Assembly: GCF_015209965.1 (NCBI RefSeq)
Contig: NZ_MU158690.1
Coordinates: forward strand, 248,854 to 312,853
DNA length: 64,000 nucleotides
Direction of reading: 5' to 3'
Origin: Sphingobacterium pedocola
Lineage (GTDB): Bacteria; Bacteroidota; Bacteroidia; Sphingobacteriales; Sphingobacteriaceae
Translations under genes and position numbers: made by a program
Shown: piece after piece, positions 16,947 to 25,331 of the stretch
Layout: each line of letters starts with the position of its first letter
Numbering within the stretch: position 1 is the stretch's first letter
Notes under the pieces: model-generated
What the model was told of the DNA's origin: nothing
Seen by the model: the letters and a program-made list of their open reading frames with translations, nothing else
Databases searched by the model: none

Positions 16947-18278
16947 CCTACCTATCAAAACAGCAGGGCTACCACATCAACGACGTATACATACAACAAC
17001 AGCAACAAAAGCAACAGGCTGGCAAGCTTGACCGGAGCCGTCAGTGGTACGTATACCTATGATGCCAACGGCAATGCGACAAAGGACCGTACAGGTATGA
17101 AGATCCGCTACAACCACCTGAACCTGCCGGATTCGGTTTATAATGCTTCGGTCCGGGTCGGTTACCTTTACGATGCAATGGGTACCAAGCTACGGAAGTA
17201 TTCCAACCAGGGTGGCAACCGTGACTATGTCGGCGGTATAGAATATAACGGGAACAACATCGAGCTGATCCATATGGGTGAGGGCGTGGCGTACCGGAAT
17301 ACATCTAACAATACATACACGTACCGTTACAACCTGACGGACCATCTGGGCAATGTACGCTCAACGGTGTACCGCAATCCGAGCACAAGTGCCGTCGAGG
17401 TGTTACAGAAGGACGATTACTATCCGTACGGTAAGCAGCGTGTTGTAGCGGCAGGGAATAATAAGTATCTTTATAACGGCAAGGAAATCCAGGGTGAGCT
17501 TGGGGGCCAGTATGATTACGGTGCTAGGCTATACGATGCAGAGGTAGGCCGTTTTAATGTTATAGACAGATTTGCTGAGAAGTATTATCCTTTGTCACAA
17601 TATCAATATGCTGGTTTGGATCCGGTTAAGAACATCGATGTCAATGGCGACTCTATATGGTACACTATTGATAAAAATGTCATTACGTTGAATGTGACAG
17701 CAAAAGTTATTAACCAATCTAACAGTAATATAAATGTTGGCAGAGCAGCAGGAGATATTGCTTCGGGCATAGACGATGCTTTTAGCGGTTCTCTAAAACT
17801 TAATGGAAAAACATATGAACTAAAAACGAACGTAAAAATTGATGCCGCAAAATCAATGGACGAAGTTTCTAGCTCTGATCATCTGTTTGTTATGGCTAAT
17901 AGTGATGGTAAAAATGCAAGAGGGGCAACAAGTATGATTGGCGGAAAAGTGATCACGCTAGCTGAAAGTGATTTTGCTGATGATAACTGGATGTCGAATA
18001 ATCTCTCTTATAACAATACTAGAACAGCCGTACATGAATTCGGACATGCAGCTGGTTTAGATCATGGTTCTGCTTCTGGATTTAGAAATTTAATGAAACA
18101 GGGAGGAAGTGGTGCGAATATAACTGATGGTCAAAGAGCAAAAATGTTCGAAAATAGGAAAAAAGTTAATCGCGGTAATAATTCGTTCCTAGGTAAGCCC
18201 TATCCATTCTTACATATGATAGAGGGTAACAAAGTGACAAATGGTCATATAAATGATGTTGGATTATGGTATAAGTAA
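16947..18278 (+). CDS. Rhs/YD-repeat C-terminal tip with metzincin-like peptidase domain (5'-truncated)
   Basis: The in-frame Rhs sequence starts abruptly: the frame opens at 16947 after a stop, and YD repeats are recognisable from about 16980 (TTYTYNNSNKSNRLASLTG). There is no signal peptide or start region; the first in-frame start-like codon is TTG 17028. Counting from 17028, YD repeats run to about 90, the Rhs core (YRYNLTDHLGNVRSTVY, then YNGKEIQGELGGQYDYGARL and FNVIDRFAEKYYPLSQYQY) to about 207, and a unique C-terminal domain follows. That domain holds HEFGHAAGLDH (336-346), an exact HExxHxxGxxH metzincin zinc site (H336, E337, H340, H346), with a possible Met-turn at NLMKQ (M356). Rhs tips are polymorphic toxins; this one should be a metallopeptidase. 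As it stands it is an orphan cassette lacking its delivery portion. Confidence 0.8.
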   Translation, partial: PTYQNSRATTSTTYTYNNSNKSNRLASLTGAVSGTYTYDANGNATKDRTGMKIRYNHLNLPDSVYNASVRVGYLYDAMGTKLRKYSNQGGNRDYVGGIEYNGNNIELIHMGEGVAYRNTSNNTYTYRYNLTDHLGNVRSTVYRNPSTSAVEVLQKDDYYPYGKQRVVAAGNNKYLYNGKEIQGELGGQYDYGARLYDAEVGRFNVIDRFAEKYYPLSQYQYAGLDPVKNIDVNGDSIWYTIDKNVITLNVTAKVINQSNSNINVGRAAGDIASGIDDAFSGSLKLNGKTYELKTNVKIDAAKSMDEVSSSDHLFVMANSDGKNARGATSMIGGKVITLAESDFADDNWMSNNLSYNNTRTAVHEFGHAAGLDHGSASGFRNLMKQGGSGANITDGQRAKMFENRKKVNRGNNSFLGKPYPFLHMIEGNKVTNGHINDVGLWYK

Positions 18279-18288
18279 ACTGTTTATA

Positions 18289-18684
18289 ATGAAAAGAATA
18301 ATTATAATTTGGATGTTTGTCCTGGCAATGATAGCTTTTTTTCTCTTTGGTGTAAAGTATGAAACGACCATTTATTTGGGAATGTCATCGCCAACATCAG
18401 ACGGCTACAGTATCGATGCAGAAGTAAAGATAGACGGAGAGGTAATTACAAAAGATAGTATAAATAACAATCCGTATAAATATAAGACAATAAAAAAGGA
18501 GTTGGGTATAGGTTTTAGGAAAGTTGAAATATTGTCTGTAAGAGCTGGTGTTTATAGCACAAGGGCTTTGTTTATATTACCAAATCAGTATATTTTGATG
18601 GAATTTTATCCAAGATTAAGGTCTGAAGGGGAAGAACCGGAGTTTGATATAGTAAATAGATTCAATCCCTTTCGTTATGAATGA
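18289..18684 (+). CDS. Candidate immunity protein for the metzincin Rhs tip
   Basis: 131 residues from ATG 18289, 10 nt after the Rhs stop. One N-terminal membrane segment (about 4-22, IIIIWMFVLAMIAFFLFG) anchors a mostly beta-type domain facing out of the cytoplasm (YETTIYLGMSSPTSDGYSID, ALFILPNQYILMEFYP). No family recognised. Position directly behind a polymorphic toxin tip is the standard place for immunity genes, and a membrane-anchored, periplasm-facing inhibitor would suit a secreted peptidase. The longer frame from 18253 overlaps the toxin and is less likely. Confidence 0.55.
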   Translation: MKRIIIIWMFVLAMIAFFLFGVKYETTIYLGMSSPTSDGYSIDAEVKIDGEVITKDSINNNPYKYKTIKKELGIGFRKVEILSVRAGVYSTRALFILPNQYILMEFYPRLRSEGEEPEFDIVNRFNPFRYE

Positions 18685-18701
18685 TTCGGATAACCAAGCG
18701 G

Positions 18702-18901
18702 AGAAAGCAATATAATTATAGTGCAAGGTTCTATGATGCGGAGATAAGACGGTGGAATGTAGTGGATCCGCTGGCGGAAGAGTATTATTCTTATTTACCA
18801 ATAATTATACTGTTAATAATCCGATAAGATTTATAGATCCTAACGATGAAGGCGCTATTGTTGAAAGAGAAAAAATTATAAATAGATTGCGTAATAAATG
18901 A
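18702..18901 (+). pseudogene. Second Rhs core fragment with frameshift
   Basis: The frame from about 18702 reads KQYNYSARFYDAEIRRWNVV then DPLAEEYYSY, the conserved end of the Rhs core. After one frame change near 18795 it resumes as NNYTVNNPIRFIDPNDEGAI and ends at TGA 18899-18901. Only about 65 residues remain and the toxin tip after the core is about 14 residues, so it is a scar of an exchanged or deleted Rhs tip. Confidence 0.75.
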
Positions 18902-19278
18902 TGAATCCATATTTCATACTGTATTATCACCTTTACAAACATTCTGAATATTTAAAAAGAAACGTTGCTGGATCATTTTTTGCAAGTCCTCCTGGCGACG
19001 GTATAATATTTTTATCTGCATTTGAAGTTTTGAATGTAAGTACTTTAGGAATACATTTCTCATGGCCCGCAGTAACAGCATCCCACATGTTAGATGCTGT
19101 TCTTTTAGGAGGAGTTTTTATGGGAATTAATTATGTTATATTTATAAGGACAAAGAAATATTTAAAAATCAGCGAAAATATGGCGAAAGAAAGTCCTGAA
19201 AAAAAATTTATTACTGGTTGTTTGGTTCTTTTTTACGTCCTTTTAAGTATTGTGTTATTTTCAGTAGTCTATTGGTGA
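18898..19278 (+). CDS. Small polytopic membrane protein, possible orphan Rhs immunity gene
   Basis: 126 residues with two clear hydrophobic segments (about 70-90, MLDAVLLGGVFMGINYVIFI; about 104-126, ITGCLVLFYVLLSIVLFSVV) and a weaker one before them. The start (ATG 18898 or 18901) overlaps the stop of the Rhs fragment. No family recognised. Context suggests the immunity partner of a lost toxin tip; it could also be an unrelated membrane protein. From 19279 to 19499 I find no gene, only a short frame (SKLVETIGAGGSDPFAGF) that I cannot place. Confidence 0.5.
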   Translation: MMNPYFILYYHLYKHSEYLKRNVAGSFFASPPGDGIIFLSAFEVLNVSTLGIHFSWPAVTASHMLDAVLLGGVFMGINYVIFIRTKKYLKISENMAKESPEKKFITGCLVLFYVLLSIVLFSVVYW

Positions 19279-19499
19279 ACGCAAATGGCATAGACCGAAA
19301 GACAAATGTTGGGTGAGCGGAGGAAAATTCCAGCGATTAGTTATCAAAAGATAGTAACTTAGGAATCTATAGTCCATCTAAACTTGTGGAAACTATCGGA
19401 GCAGGCGGCTCTGATCCTTTCGCTGGGTTTAGAGCCCTTCGTTCGGTATCGATGATTGCCAAGGCTATCTTGCTGAAGATGTTGAAGTTCACAAGTGTT

Positions 19500-20123
19500 T
19501 TATTTCCCTTCGCGAAGGCGTAATACCTTTTTTCCCGCTTCGGTGGTGTAGTAGGATTGAGAAGGGCTATTCTTACTTTCCTTATTAGTGTAATCGAGCC
19601 AACCGTACATTATTAGTTTGCCAGCGACACGTTGAAAGGTGTTGTGAGTATCATCAAGGCGTACGAGTTTATCGAGAATATAGGACCGACTTTTGGGAAT
19701 GTGGCAATGGATCAATATGTCTACGTATCGTTGGACGTCAACTGGACGTAATAATAGTGCTGCTTTTTCGCTATCAATTGTCCTTACTTGCTCTATTACT
19801 TGATTTAATCTTGTTGTTCGGATTTTTTCGATAACCTCAGGGTCGTTTGTGTCAATATTGAATATGTCGATTTTTAGCCAGTCTTCAACTTGTAGATTGA
19901 ATTCAGAAAATATGCGTTTTAGGATTAACATCGTAATATTCTTTCCTTTTTCATATCCTTGGTATTGCGAGTAACTCATGCCTATAGTGTCCACAAATGC
20001 TCTTATTGTTGGGAATCCCGACGCAATTCTCATTCGTTTCAAGAAGGCTCCTAGCTGCTTTAGGAAAATCTCATCGTTGAGTTTTGGGTCGGATAGCGCG
20101 TTGTTTTCATTATCATTCTTCAT
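19500..20123 (-). CDS. HTH transcriptional regulator with C-terminal winged-helix-like domain
   Basis: 207 residues from ATG 20123 (MKNDNENNALSDPKLNDEIF); an upstream ATG at 20153 would add ten residues but spans an inverted repeat. The N-terminal XRE-type HTH is at about 20-75 (LGAFLKRMRIASGFPTIRAF, MSYSQYQGYEKGKNITMLIL). The C-terminal part (about 125-205) looks like a second helical DNA-binding domain (YVDILIHCHIPKSRSYILDK, TFQRVAGKLIMYGWLDY, YYTTEAGKKVLRL). Target unknown; it is divergent from the structured leader and SusC at 20824, which it might control. Confidence 0.65.
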   Translation of the reverse strand: MKNDNENNALSDPKLNDEIFLKQLGAFLKRMRIASGFPTIRAFVDTIGMSYSQYQGYEKGKNITMLILKRIFSEFNLQVEDWLKIDIFNIDTNDPEVIEKIRTTRLNQVIEQVRTIDSEKAALLLRPVDVQRYVDILIHCHIPKSRSYILDKLVRLDDTHNTFQRVAGKLIMYGWLDYTNKESKNSPSQSYYTTEAGKKVLRLREGK

Positions 20124-20141
20124 ACTCCAATTTCGGAGTAT
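20122..20141. promoter_or_regulatory. Inverted repeat over the start of the HTH regulator
   Basis: ATACTCC (20122-20128) and GGAGTAT (20135-20141) are perfect arms around 6 nt, with the ATG (20121-20123 complement) at the edge. A second inverted repeat, ATCCTA / TAGGAT (20157-20172), lies just upstream. Both are reasonable autoregulatory operators. Confidence 0.45.
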
Positions 20142-20348
20142 TTTTTTATGCAATAAATCCTATATTTAGGATAATTTATTTTTGATATTAAATATATGTT
20201 ATTATATTTGTTTTTGAATGTTTGAGTTATTTTAAATGCACCATGTATTGATTATTTTATAAAAATAGAGATAAGCTACTTATTCTACTTGTACTGAGTA
20301 AGTAATAAATTAATTTACGAGCCTCGTGACCGGAATCTGGAAAATTTT

Positions 20349-20501
20349 GTAGTACGAGTGTAAGTGAAGCGCTAATGTCCTACCTTTGTAGGATAGGGCT
20401 GGCGCTCGCTTATTCTAATTGTACTACAGCTATCTCGAAAGAGGTGGTGGCCCTCCAGAGCCGCGGTTGCAATTTAGGATGCGGGCGACCAGCTTTTTAA
20501 A
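20349..20501 (+). ncRNA. Candidate structured RNA upstream of the second SusC
   Basis: A long imperfect hairpin closes with GTAGTAC (20349-20355) / GTACTAC (20421-20427). It contains an AAGTGAAGCGC / GCGCTCGCTT stem and is capped by TCCTAC (20378-20383) / GTAGGA (20388-20393). A further GAGG / CCTC stem follows at about 20441-20455. A terminator-like stem GGTTGC (20465-20470) / GCGACC (20485-20490) with T5 at 20494 ends the block. No open frame over 60 codons crosses it. No Rfam class recognised by eye. Strand inferred from the T-run. Confidence 0.45.
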
Positions 20502-20823
20502 TTTTAAACAACTGGTGACCAATCTAATAAGGCTCGTTTAACTATAACGAGTTATGAGAAATCTAAAAAGTCAAGTATTAAGAAACAAAATCTCAGCCCC
20601 CGAGTAGCTCGGCGCGGCCCAACTCCTTAAACGGAGTTCTTAGATCGGTGAATGCGTAAATCAAACCAATTCAGCACCTGATAACGCGTATAGGCGTATT
20701 CCGATTCCCAGTTAGACAAAACTTATTAGACCGATGATTTAGCACACAGCAGGAAAGGGGGTGTGGTAGCCTGCCTAAAGCGTTGCAAGTTCGATGGTCA
20801 ACCATGAATGAAACCTTTAAAAA
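20502..20823 (+). other. Structured leader region directly before SusC
   Basis: Gene-free but rich in stems: CCGAG-TAG-CTCGG (near 20598-20611), ACTCC-TTAAAC-GGAGT (near 20620-20636), ATCGG.GAAT.CG pairing with CG.ATTC.CGAT (about 20644-20706), and GCAGG / CCTGC (about 20748-20778). The last stem ends about 45 nt before the SusC start, so it probably forms the 5' UTR of the 20824 operon or a second RNA. Confidence 0.45.
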
Positions 20824-23800
20824 ATGAAGAATTTTTACAAGGGTGGGAGAGGACTGTGCTATTTGAAGCGGCTATCCCATCTTTTCAAATCAAAAAATAA
20901 CCGAAGCTGTACGCTGTTCGGCTTCGTATTAAGTCTTATATGTGTGTTGTTTAGTGATGCCCAGGCACAGTCGGGTCGTACCCTCGGAGGAGTTGTGCGC
21001 TCGACTGCCGACGGGCAACCGATAGCGAATGCTTCTGTAAGTTCGGATAAGCAGCAAGCGCGTACAGACACAGAAGGTAAGTTTGCCATCTTAGTGAATA
21101 AACCGAACGGAACTATAATTATTAAACATATCGGGTTTACCGAGCAAAGCGTCGCATATGATGAGAAGACTACTTCAATAAACATACAGTTAGCGCCTGT
21201 CGACAATATACTGGATGAAGCGGTTGTTATCGGCTATGGGACAACGACCAGAAGGTTAAATACCGGATCTGTGGGGAAAATATCCGGGGCTGATATCACA
21301 AATCAACCCGTCTCCAACCCGCTATCAGCACTTTCCGGAAGGATACCGGGGGTAGTCGTCTCGCAGACCAGTGGCGTACCCGGAAGCCGGGTCAATATCG
21401 AAATACAGGGACGCAATAATCTTAATCCCAATCAATCGGCTGATCCGTTATTTATTATCGATGGCGTTCCCTTCGCAGCCAATAACGATGCCACCAACAT
21501 GTTGGGCAATACGCTGCTGAGCCCATTCGCCCTGATCAATCCGGCGGATATCGAAAGTATCGAGGTGCTCAAGGATGCCGACGCGACAGCGATCTATGGC
21601 TCGCGGGGCGCATACGGTGTGGTGCTCATTACAACAAAAAAAGGAAGCAGCGGCAAGACAGTAGTAAAGGCCGGACTACATCGAGGAATAAACCGCGTAA
21701 CACGGCTGGTCGATCTGCTCAATACCGAGCAGTACCTAGAGATGCGTCGGGAAGCGTTTGCCAATGACGGGGTGACCCCGACGGTCAGTAATGCACCGGA
21801 TTTGGTATTATGGGATCAACATGCACAGACGGACTGGCAGAAAGAGCTGATCGGTAGTAGTGCTTCTTCTACCGATGCACAGCTATCCCTATCTGGAGGT
21901 AGTAAGTATACCCAGTTTATGGTGAATGGGGCATACCAGCAAGATAACATGGTGTTTCGTTACAGTAAGCCATACACCCGTACTTCTGCTCGATTAAATC
22001 TGAATCATAGATCGGAAAATGAGCGTCTGCAGATTGGAATGACGGCGGGGTACGGAACAAACAGTACCAAGAATACGGTATCGGATCTCACCAACCTCAC
22101 CATCGTATTGCCACCCAACTATCCGAAGACCAGAGACCAAGAAGACGACCTGATCTGGGAATATGACGGGGTACCACTTTACTATGGTAATCCCTATGCC
22201 TATACGAAAGAGAAATTCGAATCCCGATCCAACGCATTGATGACCAATATGAATCTTTCCTACAGGCTGTGGAAATCCCTGGTGGCAAAGGTTAGCGCAG
22301 GGTATAACACGACCACCACCTTTACCGAATATATGGCACCGAAGCTCGCTAAAGATCCACAGTATGATGTGGATGGATCCATGACCACCGGAGATAATAC
22401 GTATCATAACTGGATTGTGGAGCCGCAGTTGGAGTACAACGACGTACTGTTTGGTGGCAAATTTCAAGTGCTGCTCGGTACTACTTTCCAACAGACGGTA
22501 AATGACCGGGTACGGATCTCGGCCACGGGATTCACTGCAGATGAGCTGATGGGGTCTTTAGGAGCGGCGACAACATACAACTTGTCGAGCAATACGTCGG
22601 ATTATCGGTACTCAGCGATCTTCGGTCGCATCAACTATAATATCATGGATCGATATATACTGAATCTATCGGGACGTAGAGATGGTTCCAGCCGTTTTAG
22701 TGCTGGTCGAAAGTTTGGAAATTTTGGTGCAGTAGGGGCGGTATGGATATTTTCCGAGGAAGGGTCTATAAAAGATATATTACCATTTTTGTCCTTTGGA
22801 AAGTTGCGTACAAGCTACGGTATCACGGGCTCGGATAATATAGGCGATTACCAGTATATGGAAACGTGGACTCATGCTAATACACCATACCTGAATGTCA
22901 AAGCACTGTACCCTTCGGGACTGGCGAATGCTAATTTTCGATGGGAGGCCAACCGTAAGCTTTCATTGAGCGTAGATCTGGGTTTCTTAAAGGATCGCCT
23001 GCTTTTCAATACAACCTATTTTGATAACAGGAGCAGCAATCAGCTCATCTCGACACCTTTGCCGCGTATTACCGGTTTTACCACTATCATCGAGAATTTT
23101 CCCGCTACAGTACAGAATACGGGATGGGAACTCGTGGTACAGTCTACTAATCTGAAAGGGGGAGATCTGAACTGGTCTACGAATATCAATATGACCATAC
23201 CGCGGAACAAACTATTGGACTTTCCAGATCTCGATCGATCTAACTTTGCCAATACCTATATCGTGGGGAGATCCCTCAATCTCATCCGTGGTTATGTCGC
23301 TGAAGGGGTAAATCCGGAGTCGGGACTGTTCACTTATACGGATCTAAACGATGATGGCGTGCTCAATATACAAGATAGGATATATCTGGGCAACCTTGAT
23401 CCAAAATTCTATGGAGGACTGCAGAATAGTTTTACCTATAAGGGGTTCGGTATAGATATTTTTATGGAATACCGTCGCCAAATGGGAAGGAACTACATGA
23501 ACTCACTCTACTCGGACGTGAGAGTGCCCGGTTTTATAGGAAACGTGCCGACCTACGTTATGGAGCGTTGGCAACAGCCCGGAGACCAGACAGATATCCA
23601 GAAGTTTAGTGCCAATTTTGGTACACCGGCCACCGCGGCCGGACTCCAGTTTGCAAACGGACACAATACAAGTGTGTTTTCAGATGCCTCGTTCATTAGG
23701 CTCAAGACCCTGGCTGTCAATTATACGTTGCCGGAAAAGTGGGTATCCAAATGGGGAATTGACAGGCTACAGGTTTTTGGCCGGGCGCAGAATTTATTTA

Positions 23801-23898
23801 CGTGGACCTCTTATAAAGGATCTGATCCGGAGGTCCAGAATCTACGGGTATTACCCCCGTTACGAACCTATGTTTTTGGTATAGAAATCAATCTTTAA
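20824..23898 (+). CDS. SusC/RagA TonB-dependent outer-membrane transporter
   Basis: 1024 residues. After a long n-region and signal peptide (LSLICVLFSDAQAQ) comes a carboxypeptidase-regulatory-like domain (about 53-130, GGVVRSTADGQPIANASVSS), DEAVVIGYG, the plug (IPGVVVSQTSGVPGSRVNIE, LKDADATAIYGSRGAYGVVL) and the barrel. There is no STN domain and no adjacent sigma/anti-sigma pair, so it is regulated otherwise, possibly through the structured leader or the divergent HTH gene. Forms an operon with SusD (12 nt gap) and a TlpA-like protein. Confidence 0.95.
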   Translation: MKNFYKGGRGLCYLKRLSHLFKSKNNRSCTLFGFVLSLICVLFSDAQAQSGRTLGGVVRSTADGQPIANASVSSDKQQARTDTEGKFAILVNKPNGTIIIKHIGFTEQSVAYDEKTTSINIQLAPVDNILDEAVVIGYGTTTRRLNTGSVGKISGADITNQPVSNPLSALSGRIPGVVVSQTSGVPGSRVNIEIQGRNNLNPNQSADPLFIIDGVPFAANNDATNMLGNTLLSPFALINPADIESIEVLKDADATAIYGSRGAYGVVLITTKKGSSGKTVVKAGLHRGINRVTRLVDLLNTEQYLEMRREAFANDGVTPTVSNAPDLVLWDQHAQTDWQKELIGSSASSTDAQLSLSGGSKYTQFMVNGAYQQDNMVFRYSKPYTRTSARLNLNHRSENERLQIGMTAGYGTNSTKNTVSDLTNLTIVLPPNYPKTRDQEDDLIWEYDGVPLYYGNPYAYTKEKFESRSNALMTNMNLSYRLWKSLVAKVSAGYNTTTTFTEYMAPKLAKDPQYDVDGSMTTGDNTYHNWIVEPQLEYNDVLFGGKFQVLLGTTFQQTVNDRVRISATGFTADELMGSLGAATTYNLSSNTSDYRYSAIFGRINYNIMDRYILNLSGRRDGSSRFSAGRKFGNFGAVGAVWIFSEEGSIKDILPFLSFGKLRTSYGITGSDNIGDYQYMETWTHANTPYLNVKALYPSGLANANFRWEANRKLSLSVDLGFLKDRLLFNTTYFDNRSSNQLISTPLPRITGFTTIIENFPATVQNTGWELVVQSTNLKGGDLNWSTNINMTIPRNKLLDFPDLDRSNFANTYIVGRSLNLIRGYVAEGVNPESGLFTYTDLNDDGVLNIQDRIYLGNLDPKFYGGLQNSFTYKGFGIDIFMEYRRQMGRNYMNSLYSDVRVPGFIGNVPTYVMERWQQPGDQTDIQKFSANFGTPATAAGLQFANGHNTSVFSDASFIRLKTLAVNYTLPEKWVSKWGIDRLQVFGRAQNLFTWTSYKGSDPEVQNLRVLPPLRTYVFGIEINL

Positions 23899-23910
23899 AT
23901 AATCAGCGTA

Positions 23911-25278
23911 ATGAGAAATATACTATATTTTATAACAGGATGCATCTTACTGTTGCAAGCTGTGGCCTGTGAGAGTTTTTTAGCGGTCGATCCTCCGGTG
24001 CAGGATATTATGGCAGTAGAGGTCTTTTCTTCAAAACGTACAGCAGAGTCAGCGATAATAGGCATGTATAGCAGGATGACAACCTCCAATAACCATGCGC
24101 TCAACGGCTTTATGTCGCTCTATATGGGTCTGGCCGCAGATGAATTTGCCAATACGGCTGTCAATGCCACTTTTGATGTATATAAGAACAATGCGATATT
24201 GGGATCCACAGCTTCTGTTCTGGGCTCCGCATGGGCACCTTTGTATAATTATATGTACCATGCAAATGCTATAATAGATGGCCTGCAAAAAAGTACCGGG
24301 ATAGCGTTAGCGGATAGACAAGCCTTGCTTGGCGAGGCCTATTTTGTTAGGGGACTGGTCAATTTTTATCTCGCAAATCTGTTTGGCCCTGTACCGTTGG
24401 TGCTCGATACCGACTACGAGAAGAACCGTGTACTAGCGAAATCATCGTTAGATGACCTGTACGATCAGGTAGAAAGCGATCTGCTACAAGCAGAAACACT
24501 GCTGTCGACCGACTATCCGGACAATACACGGATCCGTCCAAATGTGTATGCGGCAAAGGCACTATTGGCACGTGTCTACCTTTACCGCGAGAACTATCCC
24601 GCTGCGGTGTTGAGGGCGTCGGAGATTATTGAAAACAGCGAACTGTATACGCTGGCGTATGAATTCGATGAGGTATTTCTATCCGACAGCAAAGAGGCGA
24701 TATGGCAGCTGTTTCCGGTAAATGTTTCCTACAATAGTGCAGAAGGATTGGCTTTTATCCCATCATCGGCAACAGCACGTCCACCCCACGCCCTTTATGG
24801 CGGATTGCTACAGGACTTTGATGAGGGAGACAAACGTGTTGCTAACTGGACACAGCAACGGACGTTAGCCGGTATTACATATACCTATCCGTTTAAATAT
24901 AAAATTCGGGCGAATACGACCAAGACGGAGTACAATACAGTATTTCGACTGGCCGAACAATACTTGATACGGGCAGAGGCAAGGCTAAATATGGAACAGG
25001 TCGATCTTGCGGTCAGTGATATCAATATGTTGCGCCGAAGGGCAAATGTACTGGAATATCCTGAAGATATGGATGCACAGCAGGTGATGAAGGCTATTAT
25101 TAAAGAACGTCGTACCGAATTCTTTGCCGAGTGGGGCCACAGATGGTTGGATCTCAAGCGATGGGGGATTATCGATGAAGAGATGCTCAGGACAAAGCCG
25201 GACTGGAAAGGGGATAATCTACTATTACCTATACCTGAAGCGGAGTTATTGCGCAACCCATCCCTTACACCAAACTAG
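23911..25278 (+). CDS. SusD/RagB surface lipoprotein
   Basis: 455 residues; lipobox LQAVAC with Cys20, then ESFLAVDPPVQDIMAVEVFS. The SusD core is seen in LLGEAYFVRGLVNFYLANLF and the C-terminal block IIKERRTEFFAEWGHRWLDL. Shorter than the other two SusDs here. Partner of the 20824 SusC. The cargo is unknown; SusCD pairs accompanied by a TlpA-like gene are not always glycan systems. Confidence 0.95.
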   Translation: MRNILYFITGCILLLQAVACESFLAVDPPVQDIMAVEVFSSKRTAESAIIGMYSRMTTSNNHALNGFMSLYMGLAADEFANTAVNATFDVYKNNAILGSTASVLGSAWAPLYNYMYHANAIIDGLQKSTGIALADRQALLGEAYFVRGLVNFYLANLFGPVPLVLDTDYEKNRVLAKSSLDDLYDQVESDLLQAETLLSTDYPDNTRIRPNVYAAKALLARVYLYRENYPAAVLRASEIIENSELYTLAYEFDEVFLSDSKEAIWQLFPVNVSYNSAEGLAFIPSSATARPPHALYGGLLQDFDEGDKRVANWTQQRTLAGITYTYPFKYKIRANTTKTEYNTVFRLAEQYLIRAEARLNMEQVDLAVSDINMLRRRANVLEYPEDMDAQQVMKAIIKERRTEFFAEWGHRWLDLKRWGIIDEEMLRTKPDWKGDNLLLPIPEAELLRNPSLTPN

Positions 25279-25331
25279 GTTTTATGAAATATGCATTATT
25301 CTACAAGACCTTTAAAAATGAAATGATATAT

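Noticed and set aside
20300..20823. tmRNA, RNase P RNA, cobalamin or TPP riboswitch, or group II intron
   Set aside because: Checked for their conserved strings (tmRNA ends, GAGGAAAGTCC, B12 box, CTGAGA, domain V) and found none; left as unassigned structured RNA.
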